Source of the DNA: Aplidium turbinatum
Taxonomy: Eukaryota > Chordata > Ascidiacea > Aplousobranchia > Polyclinidae
DNA: 64,000 bases
Assembly: GCA_918807975.1 (NCBI GenBank)
Contig: OU964932.1
Span: forward strand, 16,709,501 to 16,773,500
Direction of reading: 5' to 3'
The notes under the pieces: generated by a model
Database searches by the model: none
Told to the model about the DNA's origin: nothing
What the model saw: only the letters and a program-made list of their open reading frames with translations
Shown here: piece after piece, positions 21,719-32,927 of the stretch
Layout: each line of letters begins with the position of its first letter
Position numbering within the stretch: position 1 is the first letter of the stretch
Made by a program: the position numbers and the translations under genes

Positions 21719-22826
21719 GGTTTAAATTTAATTACGGTAAGCTATATTCCACAGCTTCTACAAAAATAGCTGAAAAAGTAGGCCATTAGTCAGTTTGAAA
21801 ATAATTATAAATGACTAATTTGCCTAACAAAGGCATGTATAATTAGCTTTAACTTTTGCAGCCTAAATTAAGTTTGTTGCTGCTATTCTGCTAAGTCGGT
21901 AAGAAATATCTGTAGCCTACGTCACCCTTGGGTTATGATTGTTGGCTAAAAAACTCTCACAAATAAAATGGCATCATAAAACTGTCAGAAAACAGGCTTA
22001 ATCTACATTTGTTGTGAAATTTTAACATATTCAAGTTTATTATATTTAGAGAAACACAAAACTACGCAACAAATTAAGCATCGAACGCTTTCGACACCAC
22101 AAGATGTCCTCTTCAGGAATAACATATAAGCTATACAATTTAACTACATCTGAATAAAATACAATGGTTATTATAACTATAAACAGCAAAAACAAAAACT
22201 GCATAGTAGGCCTACTTCTGTCTAGCTCAAACTCAACGATATAGGCTCTGCGAGAATCAAAGGTAACTGCATCAAAAGGTGTTGAACAAATCACATGATA
22301 TGGTAAAAAGGCAAGGTGCAAAAAAACTAATTTTAAAATACAGAGAGCAATAAAGATGAGCCGCAAGCATACAATTGTCTGTTCAAAGGTGAATTGTTAC
22401 GTTTTAAGTGGGCTACAAGGCTTCTAAGATTTTGGTTTGATACTCAGACCTGCTTCTGGACATAATCACAAATTGTTTGATATCCCTGTTTGAGAAAAAC
22501 GTTGTTTTTGCATTCTATGGTTCAACAAGACAAACTCTTTACCGAAGCTCTGTTTTGGAATTGAAATTTAAAAGATATTAAATCAAAATTTTGATATCTC
22601 GCAATCTCATCTTGGACGACTTCCTGTGCTGCTTGCAGAAATCTCCTTGCAAAAATATCGCTAAGCAACATCTGTGAATATTTTTTGTTTGCTTAACGAC
22701 TTGGTGTCACGACTTTTGGTTGAGAAGTAGCCTGGCTGCTGTTATTTAGTGTCAATGACATCTGTCAAGCATTTTTTCATGCGCTTTTCAGTTGCATGCG
22801 TAGAACGTTTTTATGCTGATGAATAT
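21719..22826. other. Upstream flank of the TLR gene with one retroelement end
   Basis: No exon is recognised. At about 22075-22125, minus strand, the sequence reads CTGAAGAGGACATC, a loop, then GTCGAAAGCGTTCG, another hammerhead-like retroelement end. The frame at 22046-22366 is hydrophobic but overlaps this repeat and has no family match by eye. Confidence 0.4.
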
Positions 22827-23538
22827 GCCCCGATAGCTCAATTGGTTAGCGCGTGGCTTCTGGAACGAAGAAGCTTCAAGATCAAGCGGCGCTGGTTCGA
22901 CTCTCGGGGTGTGCGCTTGAGCAACGCACGTTAAGGACTGCTCTCCATTCAGCGGCATCTAATGGATGGAATAGTTCCCCGGCAACAAGACTTCAACAAT
23001 CGGAAACTTCACTCTGTCAATCTCGGTGACCGGGCCGCGAAATTTTTTTCCCACGAGATTTTTGTCTCATTGATTTTAGTCACTTTAAAAGTAAGATTTT
23101 CCGAAAGTGTTTGAGAGATTGGTTGATTCAGATTGCGAAATAACTATTTGCCAATAAAATTCTGCAATGATCATAAAATATAAGCTTTCCCTAACCCTAC
23201 TTTTTTGAAAAGCTCTTGTGCACCGCAAAAATTAATTTAAAGAAAAAAAAAGTTTGACTTCGACAGGCGTCGAACCCTCGTTCTCACGATTACTAGGCGG
23301 AGGATGATACCACTGAACCAACCGTGCCAACGAGAAACTGTTGCATTCCACACGGTTTTAATACAAACTTTTACCAAAATATGTAAATGAGACAGAAATC
23401 TCGTGGGAAAAAATATTTCGCGACCGGGCCTGCGTCAGTGATTCAAAGCCTCTACAAGTATGCGAAACTGCCAGGATTAAGCTCTGCAAGAAGCTTTTCC
23501 AGTCCGAGGATAAAGATTCAATCAATCAATCAATCAAT
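22827..23538 (+). mobile_element. tRNA-derived SINE (family A), interrupted by a MULE-type MITE
   Basis: It starts with a tRNA-like head: GCCCCGATAGCTCAATTGGT contains the A box and CTGGTTCGACTCTCGG the B box of RNA polymerase III. A body with ACTGCTCTCCATTCAGCGGC and TATGCGAAACTGCCAGG follows, and the 3' end has AATC repeats. Other copies lie at 25481-25786 (+), 43072-43269 (-) and 61447-61585 (-). It is not a working tRNA gene because the acceptor and anticodon stems do not fold. Confidence 0.85.
23037..23421. mobile_element. Mutator-type (MULE) MITE with 9-bp target duplication
   Basis: Terminal inverted repeats of about 35 bp begin GCGAAATTTTTTTCCCACGA. Identical 9-bp flanks GACCGGGCC lie at 23028-23036 and 23422-23430. 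The SINE copy at 43.1-43.2 kb shows the uninterrupted site. A 9-bp duplication and long inverted repeats fit the Mutator superfamily. A decayed tRNA-like sequence lies inside on the minus strand at about 23260-23335. Confidence 0.9.
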
Positions 23539-24945
23539 GTCATTGATTTATTGTGCATTACACACAGATGACGGCAACAAGAAGAATTAAATGACATTAA
23601 ATAACATTATTCACAAATTCAACAAATAATTCACCAACAAGCACAAATATTGATAGCAAATGGGATGGAGTGGAACATAGAAAATGGAAAAGGATAAAAA
23701 ATTTAAATGATGGAATGAAAGACATACCATTTCGCAAACAACGAGAGGAGTAAAAGTTTCGGTTTGATTGATTACAATGATTAGGCTTCTTAAACTGAAA
23801 AAATTGATTTTTGGCTTATATGGAACAAGTTTAGATCTTCCAGTAGCCTATAAAACGAATACGTGTTGCTTACAATGATTCTTTCAGAATATTGCACAAC
23901 TTGCCTTGTTATGTCAGTGCCCGTGAATATCAAGTAGGCCTAATGAATAATATAACAACGTTTGATGCTTTATTGAGGAAAAACATATTTTTGTTTATCA
24001 ACCGTTGCATTCACTCCTCAAATCGCTTTATATCAGACCTGATGTCATCTGATTGTTTTTATCGTTCTGAATACTTTCAACTCTTCCAACGCTCATTGTA
24101 GGCTATGTAAATTTGTAACTGTAGATATTTAGTGAACTCTTAAATTGACGACATCCAAAGTGGCTCTTTGTGATGTTTGTGCATTTGCAGTGTGTGTATT
24201 ATTTCGTTACTTTGTTTTGGATATGGAGAGCTTTTTCTGATGCAAATAAACAATAATAATAATAATAATGTTGAACCAACGCGACTCGTGACTCGTGAGT
24301 AGCATAGCTTCAGTTCAGTCATTTAAATGCACCACATTGCTCTTGAATGAATGTATAACCTATTTGTGTGAACACTTGAATAATTAATGAATCAAACAGT
24401 TTTAACCTCCCATCAAGGGCCGTTAAGAGGATAATTTGGGCTCGGTAGCCTAAGCCTACTAGTGAGATACTCGGGTCCCAACTCCCAATTCAAGGTTTAA
24501 GACACTTTTTAAAAAATTGCACTATAATCCAAAGCATATGTGGTGTTTTTTCAAACTCCCATGCTCCTTGGAAAGGTTACGAGCCCCCTAAAATCATTCC
24601 TAGCCCCGATCTAAAAGACCCCCTGGACCTCGATCCTTGTCAGCGCTTTTGGACCCTGGACTCCCTGGGCCTCTCTGTCCCTGTTAAGATTTAAGATGAA
24701 AAAGCATCGAGAAAGTGCTAAAAAAACAAAAACCTGTTGCGCTAAAAATTACTTTTGACTGTTCAAAACAAAAAGTCGTAAATCAGCCACTTTTTTATCG
24801 CTGCATTGCTGTGATCTTTTTTAAAACATAGATTGAGATTAATCTTGACCATGGCTTAGCCATGAACTCGACACAAAAACCTTTAGCGTAACTTAAAAAG
24901 ATTTGATTTGAAAAGAAAAAAAGTAGGGTGTTGGTTTAAAGATAG
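23539..24945. other. Intergenic stretch, no gene recognised
   Basis: Contains an (AAT)n microsatellite at about 24249-24270. The short frames at 23892-24101 and 24140-24322 carry no recognisable family features. Confidence 0.5.
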
Positions 24946-25480
24946 CCTGTACTCAGAGATGGGCAAGATCACCAGTATTGGTGATCTTGAAGATCAAGAT
25001 CACCAAGGATAGGTGATCTTGAAGATCAAGATCACTTTTTGTGTACTTGAAAAAGTTTTTGATCAATGATGTTGCAAAAAATAATTAGGCTACTGCAAGC
25101 AACCTGGGTAAATGTATATAGTTGATATTGCTAACTTTTACTTTTAGCTACTCGATCGCTGGCCTAAGAATTGTAATAAGTTAGTGACTTTTGCTATTAG
25201 GCCTATCGATTGTTGACGTAGTTTGCGTAGAATCGCAACGTCACACCCAAGGCCGAGGTTAATTACAGTAGTACTGAAAAAGTCGGAAAATTTGCAATTA
25301 CTTTTATACTTTTTATTTATAATAAACAAATAAAAATAAACTTTGAACTGCATCATTTTTTCCAAATTTTGTTTGGTTCATGTGGGAGTTTTTATACGTG
25401 TTACTAAGTAGTTTTAACTTTCACTGTGCACCATTTATCTATATGGCAACCTTGATACTGTTGTCTTCTATCAAAAGTCC

Positions 25481-25786
25481 GCCCCGTTAGCTCAGTGGTT
25501 ACGCGCCGGGTTCAAGATCACGCGGCGCTGGTTCGACTCTCGGGGTGTGCGTTTGAGCAACGCATTTCAGGACTGCTCTCCATTCAGCGGCACTTAGTGA
25601 ATGGAATAATTTCTCGGCAACAACACTTCAACAATCGGAAAAACTTCACTCTGCCAATCTCGGTAACCGGCCCTGCGTCAAGAGCCTCTACAAGTATGCA
25701 AACAAGTACCAGGAATAACCTATCAAGGCTTTGTCAGTACGAGGATAAAGATTCAAAACCAAACCAACCAAACCAAACCAAAAAAG
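25481..25786 (+). mobile_element. tRNA-derived SINE (family A), full-length copy
   Basis: The head GCCCCGTTAGCTCAGTGGTT and B box CTGGTTCGACTCTCGG are well conserved. The body matches 22827-23538 without the MITE. The 3' end is a CAAACCAAACC-type simple tail. It lies inside the hAT-type element that starts at 24954. Confidence 0.85.
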
Positions 25787-25825
25787 TTTAGGGGTTTGCG
25801 TTCAGACAAACCGCTCCATACTCAG

Positions 25826-26468
25826 TGGTCACAACGGTAAACCATAATCTCTTCGTGAGAAAATTGTAACATAAGATTCTCGGATCCGTTCGTCTGTATG
25901 CAATGACCGCAAGAAACACTCTTCTGGAAACGTCTATTCGAGAATTGTATTTCTGTAAACAATAGCCCACGGCTGTCGAAATGGGACGCAACACGGTACG
26001 CCACTAAAACTTGTCACTACAATACAGATTACTTGGATAAAAGACGGAATTTTCGTCCAGCTGGCAAGCACTAAGCAAACAGTTAAATATGCGACCAGCT
26101 TTCAAGCAACCATTTTACGAATGAGATAATAATTTGCAATATTCCAAATCTCACGTAAGCAACTAAGCATCTTATGTGACGTAATAATGATAAGCAATGA
26201 TAAACTATTCAAGCACCTGTTTCAAGTTTGGCTAACACCTGTTCAAGCCTAGCTCACACCTGCTCAAGTTTGGCTTACACTGTCTTGTTCAAGTAATTAA
26301 AGATTTAACGATGATGTAATGCTATGCCACAACTGCAAATTTTTTACAGGTCTTGCAAACGATTCTGCAATCTGCTCATTTTTAGCAATAGTCCATTACG
26401 TCAGACGCCAAGATTCAGTAGACCTGAACGGTTTTATATGACGTTTGATATGAAAATTGCCCGTAACA
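25826..26468 (-). repeat. Left (3') LTR of the BEL/Pao element
   Basis: This 643-bp direct repeat matches 31547-32672 once the nested MITE is set aside. TG...CA ends, preceded by CTCAG. Confidence 0.95.
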
Positions 26469-26776
26469 TAGCGGCCCCTAGTTATGACAGTCTAACATGG
26501 CATAACTAAAAAAGAATTTAAAGACAATTTTGAGCCAATGAATAAAAACACACGATACACAAATTGTTTGAATCACTCACGTTTAAGTTAATACACAAAT
26601 ACAAAGGGCATGCAAAGAATGAACTGCGATAAAAATAATACGCGACGATACATGAAATTGGTACCATAAGTACACACTAAATGACGCTATATACAATGGT
26701 TGCGATAATAACCGACTGTTCTGGGCCCAGACAAGGGTCGGCCACCGCAGACAAAACCAGGCTCAAGCCCTAACAC

Positions 26777-28719
26777 TTAAGTGTTCTTTACGGGGGCGAG
26801 GCACGAAATATCCCTCAACACGTAGTCTACTTTCACTTTCCCCGTACTCTCATCATAGTTGCAGACGGCCACTTTAGCTCTAAGAACCACTTTCCTAATT
26901 TGTGGAACTACCTCATGCACCCTCCCAAGTTGATACTTCCCACGTTTGCCAATGTCTTGGAGAGAACCCACCACTACAAGTTGACCAGGCTCCAAATTCT
27001 CGGCCATTTTTAACCATTTTTTCCGGCCCTGAAGCCCTGGCAAGTAAAAATCGATCCATTTACTCCAAAACTGCTGAGAAAGTGACAAATTGAACCGATA
27101 ATCCCTTCTTAATTGGTCACGATCATGTGGTTTCCCAACAGCACAGTATGGGTCTAAGTATGGGGTCAAAAGTGAGGCAGAGGTGATGACAGCAAAATCC
27201 CTAGGGTCGTCACTCAAAGGTACCAAAGGGCGTTCGTTCACGATCCGAACGGCACTGCTCGTGTACGTAAGCAGTTCAATAAAATTGGGCTTACGTATTG
27301 AAGAGTCCAAAATGTGAAAAAAGTACTTGGTCATATCGGCCACAAAACCAAATCTACCAAGCCGAAATCTAGCCAAGACATCTACCAGAGGGTTTAACAA
27401 GTCAGGACCCGAAAACATTACATCATTAATACAATTTCCTCGAAATTCAGACTTGCCATCGTAAACAATACGCTTTTTTAATTGTGACGTAACAAAGTAT
27501 GGTAAATACCACTCAAATCCCTTTACATTTTCTGGTTCACCAGCACGCTCAATATAGCCATTAGATTTAAGATCTTTCATGGTGTCAGTAAGGAAATCAC
27601 AAAGTTCAGGTTGTTTTAAAGCCTTCTTCCTTATAGCAGCAGCTCTATCTGACGCCAACACAAAATTGTTAGGTAAATCAATATCTTCCTTCAACGGTAC
27701 AGGTATCTCAAATCGACCATCTTTCAACTCAATATTCGGTTCAACAAGTTCTCTAGCCAAAATGTCATTGCGAGACAATTCACAGGTTTCATTTTGCAAC
27801 GTCAAATCCTGAATGACTTTGTTCAGGTCTGCTATTTCCATATCACGAGACTCAATTTTACGCTGAAAGCCAGAGATGACATCCGACTCTGAAGACGTCT
27901 GCACTCTGCACACATTAGCAACGCTTTCATCTAAGGGTGACTTACCACCACAAGCCAACCAACCGAGAGGAGTGAGTAAAGCATGCGGTTCACTACGAGT
28001 TTCACCAACACGCTCTTCTTTAGCCCACATCAAATAAGCGTTGTCGTTGCCAATCAGTACATCTACAGCACTATACAATCATTCAAATAAAACATATTCA
28101 CGTCATGAAAATGACGGAAACCACTTAAATCCTGCTTATGTGGTAAAGTTTTAACATCGTCAGCCCAAGCTGGGTTAACCATCAAAGTTATATCACAAAA
28201 CAGTTCATCCGTCTCTAGCGACTGGATGTTGAGTTTAACAAGGTTAGCACAAGTAGGTTTCTGACCAGCCAGAGTATCCATTTTAAACGACACTTTATCA
28301 TACGGCTTAACGCCAAGTTCGCATACCAAATCACTCGAAACAAAAGTCAACTGCAAACCAGGATCATGCTGACAATACACCAACTTCGATTTGCCAGTCA
28401 TTGGATTCAAAACACGAGCAGCAGTAACGCGGTTAAGGGCTGCTTTAACATTTCCAATCTTAACATTACGCACAGGAACTCTGGCACCAGCATCATCTTT
28501 ACCGACCGAATCCAGAGAATCACGTGACGTCACATAAAAATCATGCAGAAGAAAAAAGTGTTTCCTATCGTTGTTAGGCTCACATTGACGACAGTTATTT
28601 GCATGATTACAGTCCCTAACCATATGCTGGCGCAAACAATTCAAGCATTTTCCAGCTTTCACAATAACATCTCTCCGATCTTTAGGTGTCAAGCGCAAAA
28701 AATCTTTACAGTTAGACAA
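26777..28719 (-). pseudogene. pol remains of the BEL/Pao element (fossil)
   Basis: Parts seen on the minus strand are a knuckle region (CLNCLRQHMVRDC), a DUF1758-type aspartic protease stretch, an N-terminal reverse transcriptase portion (RIVYDGKSEFRGNCINDVM), and a C-terminal DUF5641-like piece (FWSKWIDFYLPGLQ, LEPGQLVVV). The order is that of Pao/BEL polyproteins. The copy is broken and shorter than an intact one. Confidence 0.85.
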
Positions 28720-29066
28720 AAAATGATATTCAACTTGACCACGTGACGAACAATAAATGCATGCCGGTAGTGTTGAGGACGATTCCTATCATTTCATGTT
28801 TGCCCCTTTTTGTTTACAATTTATTCTTACTTGAACCTGTGTGACAATGTAGCACAACGAAGTTGCTGATCTCTTGTGCTTTCTTTTCATGTGGTGTTCG
28901 GTCGCAAGGTGGACGGTAAGAAAACTTAAATTTAAATTGCTTCCTATTGGTTAGTTACTGTTAAAATTATGCTGTTTATCACTTGTTAATTACTTTCTGG
29001 TCAAATTACAATTTTCATGCTGACTGTAGTTTTTACTTGTGGTGAGAGTCAGGCTAGACTGGTAGG

Positions 29067-30961
29067 TTAGCGATAAAAACAGAGAGATAAAAACCAGCCA
29101 TCCACCGAGCGGGATGCTACAGGTAGGTCTCTACGTCTGGCCACACCACCGCGCGGTGCGCCAACAGCAGTCGAGTACTGCGAACTCCCTGAAATCACAT
29201 TATCATGGGGTTTTACCGACGTCTGCCTAACCGGACATGAAGGCAATTTTCCTTTGCCAAACTTTTTAAAATGCTGCGACTCACCAGAATCGCCCATTAG
29301 CATAATGCTAAAATCAGTCGACTTACGCGTTTCCTCCCGTACTACAAAATCGAACAAACTCTGAAAAGTAGGCTCATCAGTGCTACCATACTGATCACCT
29401 AAAAAGTCAAGATAACGCTGCTTAGCGTCAAACGGGAGTCGCTTAGCCAAATCCAAAACAAAACGTCCTTCTAATTTGTCGCGCTGACCATAAGCTTGCG
29501 CGTAAAGCAGACACTGCGACAATTCATCTTTAAACTCTTTCAAATCACTGGAAAAGATCGAAGTCAATTTGCTACCATAGCGGTACTTTCTAATTTCCGG
29601 TTCGGCGAAAAGACCTCCACGAACTCCAAAACGCTGGGACAAGCGAGCTAACGACATTTCTATCCTGTCTTCCTCTGACAAGCCAGGAGTGTCAGAAACC
29701 AAATTAGCAATCGTTTGCGCAGCTGTTCTAACACAAGCTGCTTGTAACAAAGTCAAACGAGTTCCTTTAAAGGGCGAAGCTGCCATTAAGGCCGTAACAC
29801 GATTTTTAAAGAAGATAAATGGCATATTATTACCATCGTAACCAATCAAGGCCGCCTTATCGAAAAACGTCCTACTATTTTGGTATTCAAAAAGCAATCC
29901 TGCTGTTGAGAACTCGATTTAGCGGGAGAAGACAAGCTATATCCCTTAAGGGGCTGATGGGGCTCAGTCACATGCACAGCCTGATCACGATCCTCACACA
30001 CGTTAAAATCATTAGACGCGACATGCCTCTCACAACCACCCAGATTACGTGCAACTGGGCGATCAAAAACTAGCGGCGCAGAAAACTGTGAAGGGGGCAA
30101 AGCATTACTGCTAATGGTGGCCCCGTGACCTGTACGCTCTGGGGGAGGAGTTCTGTTGTAATTCGCAGGCCTTGGCTCTACAGCCTTCGGAAGACCCTTA
30201 GCCGCGGCCGCGAGACCTCTTGAAACAGCTGGAAAACGTGTGGATTGCACTGGTCCATTCACGGACTGAAAAGGCGTCTGGAAAAGTTTATGTAAATTAA
30301 ATTGCGATTGGTGTTCACTTCTGGAATGGCTAGAAGAGCCCTTCTTAGAACTACGCCGGGAGCCCAACTCTGAACGATATTCAGCTAAAACTACCTCTTT
30401 ACGTTGTTCAGCCCTCAACTGAGCGTCTTTGAGTGCGAACTCAGCAGCTCTAGCTTCGGCTCTCGTGGCGGCCTCAGCAGCTCTCGCTTCGGCCTCAGCT
30501 CTCGCGGCAGCCTCTGCTCGTGCGGCCTCAGCTCTCACGGCAGCCTCAGCTTGTATGGCCTCAGCTCTCGCCATGGCCTCAGCAGCTCTTGCTTCGGCCT
30601 CAGCTTGTATCTGGCGCTCCTCTCGTCTTAGCTGTAGGTTAATTTGTGCAACTATCCGAGACGAACTCTTAGACATCCTAGTGCTTACATTTGAGGCGCT
30701 ATCCTCAGGATATATGTCAGCATCCAACATATCTGAGAACTCACTTACTTTTTGTTTGAAGTTATTTTTCAACAAGTTAAATTCGGGATCTACCCTATCA
30801 CGAAGTTCTGCCAAAATTGCAGAGTTGAAAATTTTACTCAAAAGAGCATGGAAATGCCATAATTCTTCTTCTAAAGTAGATAACTTAGATCTAAAAATTA
30901 ACAATTCTTGCTTATCACCCAAAGAACCTAGGGCTACAGAAAGTTCCCCAATTTGAGTCAA
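29067..30961 (-). pseudogene. gag-like remains of the BEL/Pao element (fossil)
   Basis: A minus-strand region encodes a gag-like protein. Its N-terminal helical part is followed by an alanine/glutamate/arginine-rich coiled coil built from AEARAAEA-like units (about 30420-30620), a proline-rich linker and a DUF1759-like capsid segment (FKGTRLTLLQAACVRTAA is close to its core). The region has a few breaks. Confidence 0.75.
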
Positions 30962-31546
30962 AATATCCCTTCTAAGATGCCGGGCCTCTCGAACTGACTT
31001 AGCCTCATCGTTACTGGGTCCCTATCCAGAATGGCCTGCCCGACCGCAAAGAACATCATCAGGCTTCAACTCAGTCGAGTCAACGGCGGTCGAGTCCCTG
31101 TCGCCACCGAGTGTAGACATATTAAATGTTGGGGCTAAATTTAACAATTAAAAAAATTACGTTACACAAACACACAAAATTAAGTTATAAAAAACTTAAC
31201 TGCAAAGACCGTAAAAATACAAAAAGAACTTAAATGCACAATACCGTAGTTGTAGGGGTATATGAAGTCTTAAAGTTCCACAAAACTTACTTGGATTCGT
31301 CCACTTGAATCTTCAAGCACAGATGGATTGTCTTTAATCTTCTTTCTTGCCAATGAACGTCAAAGTTGTTTTCCTTCAGAACCAACAAAGAAACGCCTTT
31401 AATTTTTAGCTAGAAGTTCTTCAGTACCAACTGAGAAGAAATGTCTTTAATTTTCTTTTGCTTCTGTAGACTACCAACCAACAAGATCGTCTTTTATTAT
31501 TTTGTCCTTCTAAGTTCCAACTGACAACAACGTCTTTTATTATTTA

Positions 31547-32672
31547 TGGTCACAACGGTAAACCATAATCTCTTCGTGAGAAATTTGTAACATAAGATTC
31601 TCGGATCCGTTCGTCTGTATGCAATGACCGCAAGAAACACTCTTCTGGAAACGTCTATTCGAGAATTGTATTTCTGTAAAAAATAGCCCACGGCTGTCGA
31701 AATTGGGACGCAACACCGTACGCCACTAAAACTTGTCACTACAATACAGATTACTTGGATAAAAGACGGAATTTTCGTCCAGCTGGCAAGCACTAAGCAA
31801 ACAGCTAAATATGCGACCAGCTTTCAAGCAACCATTTTACGAATGAGACAGGGTTGTCAGACAGCTTTAGAGAAAAAGAGCCAAACAATGTCGAAAAAAG
31901 GGCCAAACTGGGTAAAAAACAGCCAAATTGTTCAATAACGTTAATAACGTTGTTAATATAATACATAATAACGTTAAAATCGTCAATAACGTTACAACAT
32001 TACAACAACATGATCTACATTCTACAAGAACAATTCCAAATCTTCATCTTCTACAGTGTTTCCACTCGAATCTTTGGCATTGGCATAAACATTGTCAGCT
32101 AAACACTGTCTAAAAATGCGTAATAATGTTTTTCAGTTTCAATTTCTGAAAGACATTTATTTAAATAGCTAGTTTGATAGTATGTGCCAACTGTTTCCAA
32201 AAAAAGCCAAATATTGAAAACAAAGGGCCAAGGGGCCAAACAATTTTTTTTTGCGCCAACTGCCTCTAAAAAGAGCCAAATTTGTGAAACTTGGCCCCAA
32301 AAGGGCCAATCTGGCAAGCCTGGAATGAGAGAATAATTTGCAATATTCCAAATCTCACGTAAGCAAGTAAACATCTTATGTGACGTAATAATGATAAGCA
32401 ATGATAAACTATTCAAGCACCTGTTTCAAGTTTGGCTAACACCTGTTCAAGCCTAGCTCACACCTGCTCAAGTTTGGCTTACACTGTCTTGTTCAAGTAA
32501 TTAAAGATTTACCGATGATGTAATGCTATGCCGCAACTGCAAATTTTTTACAGGTCTTGCAAACGATTCTGCAATCTGCTCATTTTTAGCAATAGTCCAT
32601 TACGTCAGACGCCAAGATTCAGTAGACCTGAACGGTTTTATATGACGTTTGATATGAAAATTGTCCGTAACA
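31547..32672 (-). repeat. Right (5') LTR of the BEL/Pao element, with nested MITE
   Basis: It matches the left LTR except for the nested insertion at 31849-32322 and a few single-base differences. It is followed by the target duplication CTCAG. Confidence 0.95.
31849..32322. mobile_element. hAT-type MITE inside a BEL/Pao LTR
   Basis: The ends are CAGGGTTGTCAGAC and TCTGGCAAGCCTG. Identical 8-bp flanks GAATGAGA lie at 31841-31848 and 32323-32330. The other LTR shows the empty site. The interior has repeated AAGAGCCAAA and GGGCCAA words as an imperfect inverted repeat. Confidence 0.95.
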
Positions 32673-32927
32673 CTCAGACCCTAAGCACACATAGCCTATC
32701 ATATTAACAGTGGGTTAATGTTAATAGTTGCCACTAACTAGTTTGTACAGTATGAGTTCTAAAAAAATGCCTTTATCTTGTAAGTAAACTTCAATTTTAA
32801 AGTGATCTTGATCTTATTGTTCTTCAAGATCAAGATCACACAAAAAAAAGTGATTTTAGATCAAGATCAAGATCACCAAAAAAAAGTGATCTTGAAGATC
32901 AAGATCACGCCCATCTCTGCCTGTACT

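Larger units (their letters stand above)
25826..32672 (-). mobile_element. BEL/Pao LTR retrotransposon, broken copy
   Basis: LTRs lie at 25826-26468 and 31547-32672; the latter contains a 474-bp MITE plus its 8-bp duplication. They start TGGTCAC, end AACA, and are flanked by identical 5-bp duplications CTCAG at 25821-25825 and 32673-32677. On the minus strand the interior carries an alanine-rich coiled-coil gag part, a CCHC-type knuckle, a retropepsin-like (DUF1758) part, the start of a Pao-type reverse transcriptase, and the C-terminal integrase region (DUF5641-like). The coding part is incomplete and broken in several places, at least four by eye. Few differences separate the two LTRs, so the insertion is fairly recent. 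Confidence 0.95.
24954..32919. mobile_element. hAT-type element hosting a SINE and a BEL/Pao element
   Basis: The ends are CAGAGATGGGC and GCCCATCTCTG. Identical 8-bp flanks CCTGTACT lie at 24946-24953 and 32920-32927. Both subterminal regions consist of inverted GATCTTGAAGATCAAGATCA units. Almost all of the 7966-bp span is later insertions: the SINE at 25481-25786 and the BEL/Pao element at 25826-32672. The original element was therefore under 1 kb and probably non-autonomous. Confidence 0.9.

Noticed and set aside
22827-22915. tRNA gene on the plus strand
   Set aside because: A and B boxes are present, but acceptor and anticodon stems do not pair and the sequence continues into a SINE body shared with other copies.
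23260-23335. tRNA gene on the minus strand inside the MULE MITE
   Set aside because: Boxes are recognisable but the acceptor stem does not pair; treated as a decayed tRNA-like passenger.
24954-25045. CRISPR-like array of GATCAAGATCACC repeats
   Set aside because: The units are inverted and not regularly spaced direct repeats, and they form the ends of a hAT-type element in an animal genome.
25481-25550. tRNA gene
   Set aside because: It is the head of a full-length SINE copy, not a free tRNA gene; the cloverleaf is incomplete.
30404-30956. Plus-strand serine/alanine-rich proteins
   Set aside because: They are mirror frames of the coiled-coil part of the BEL/Pao gag region.
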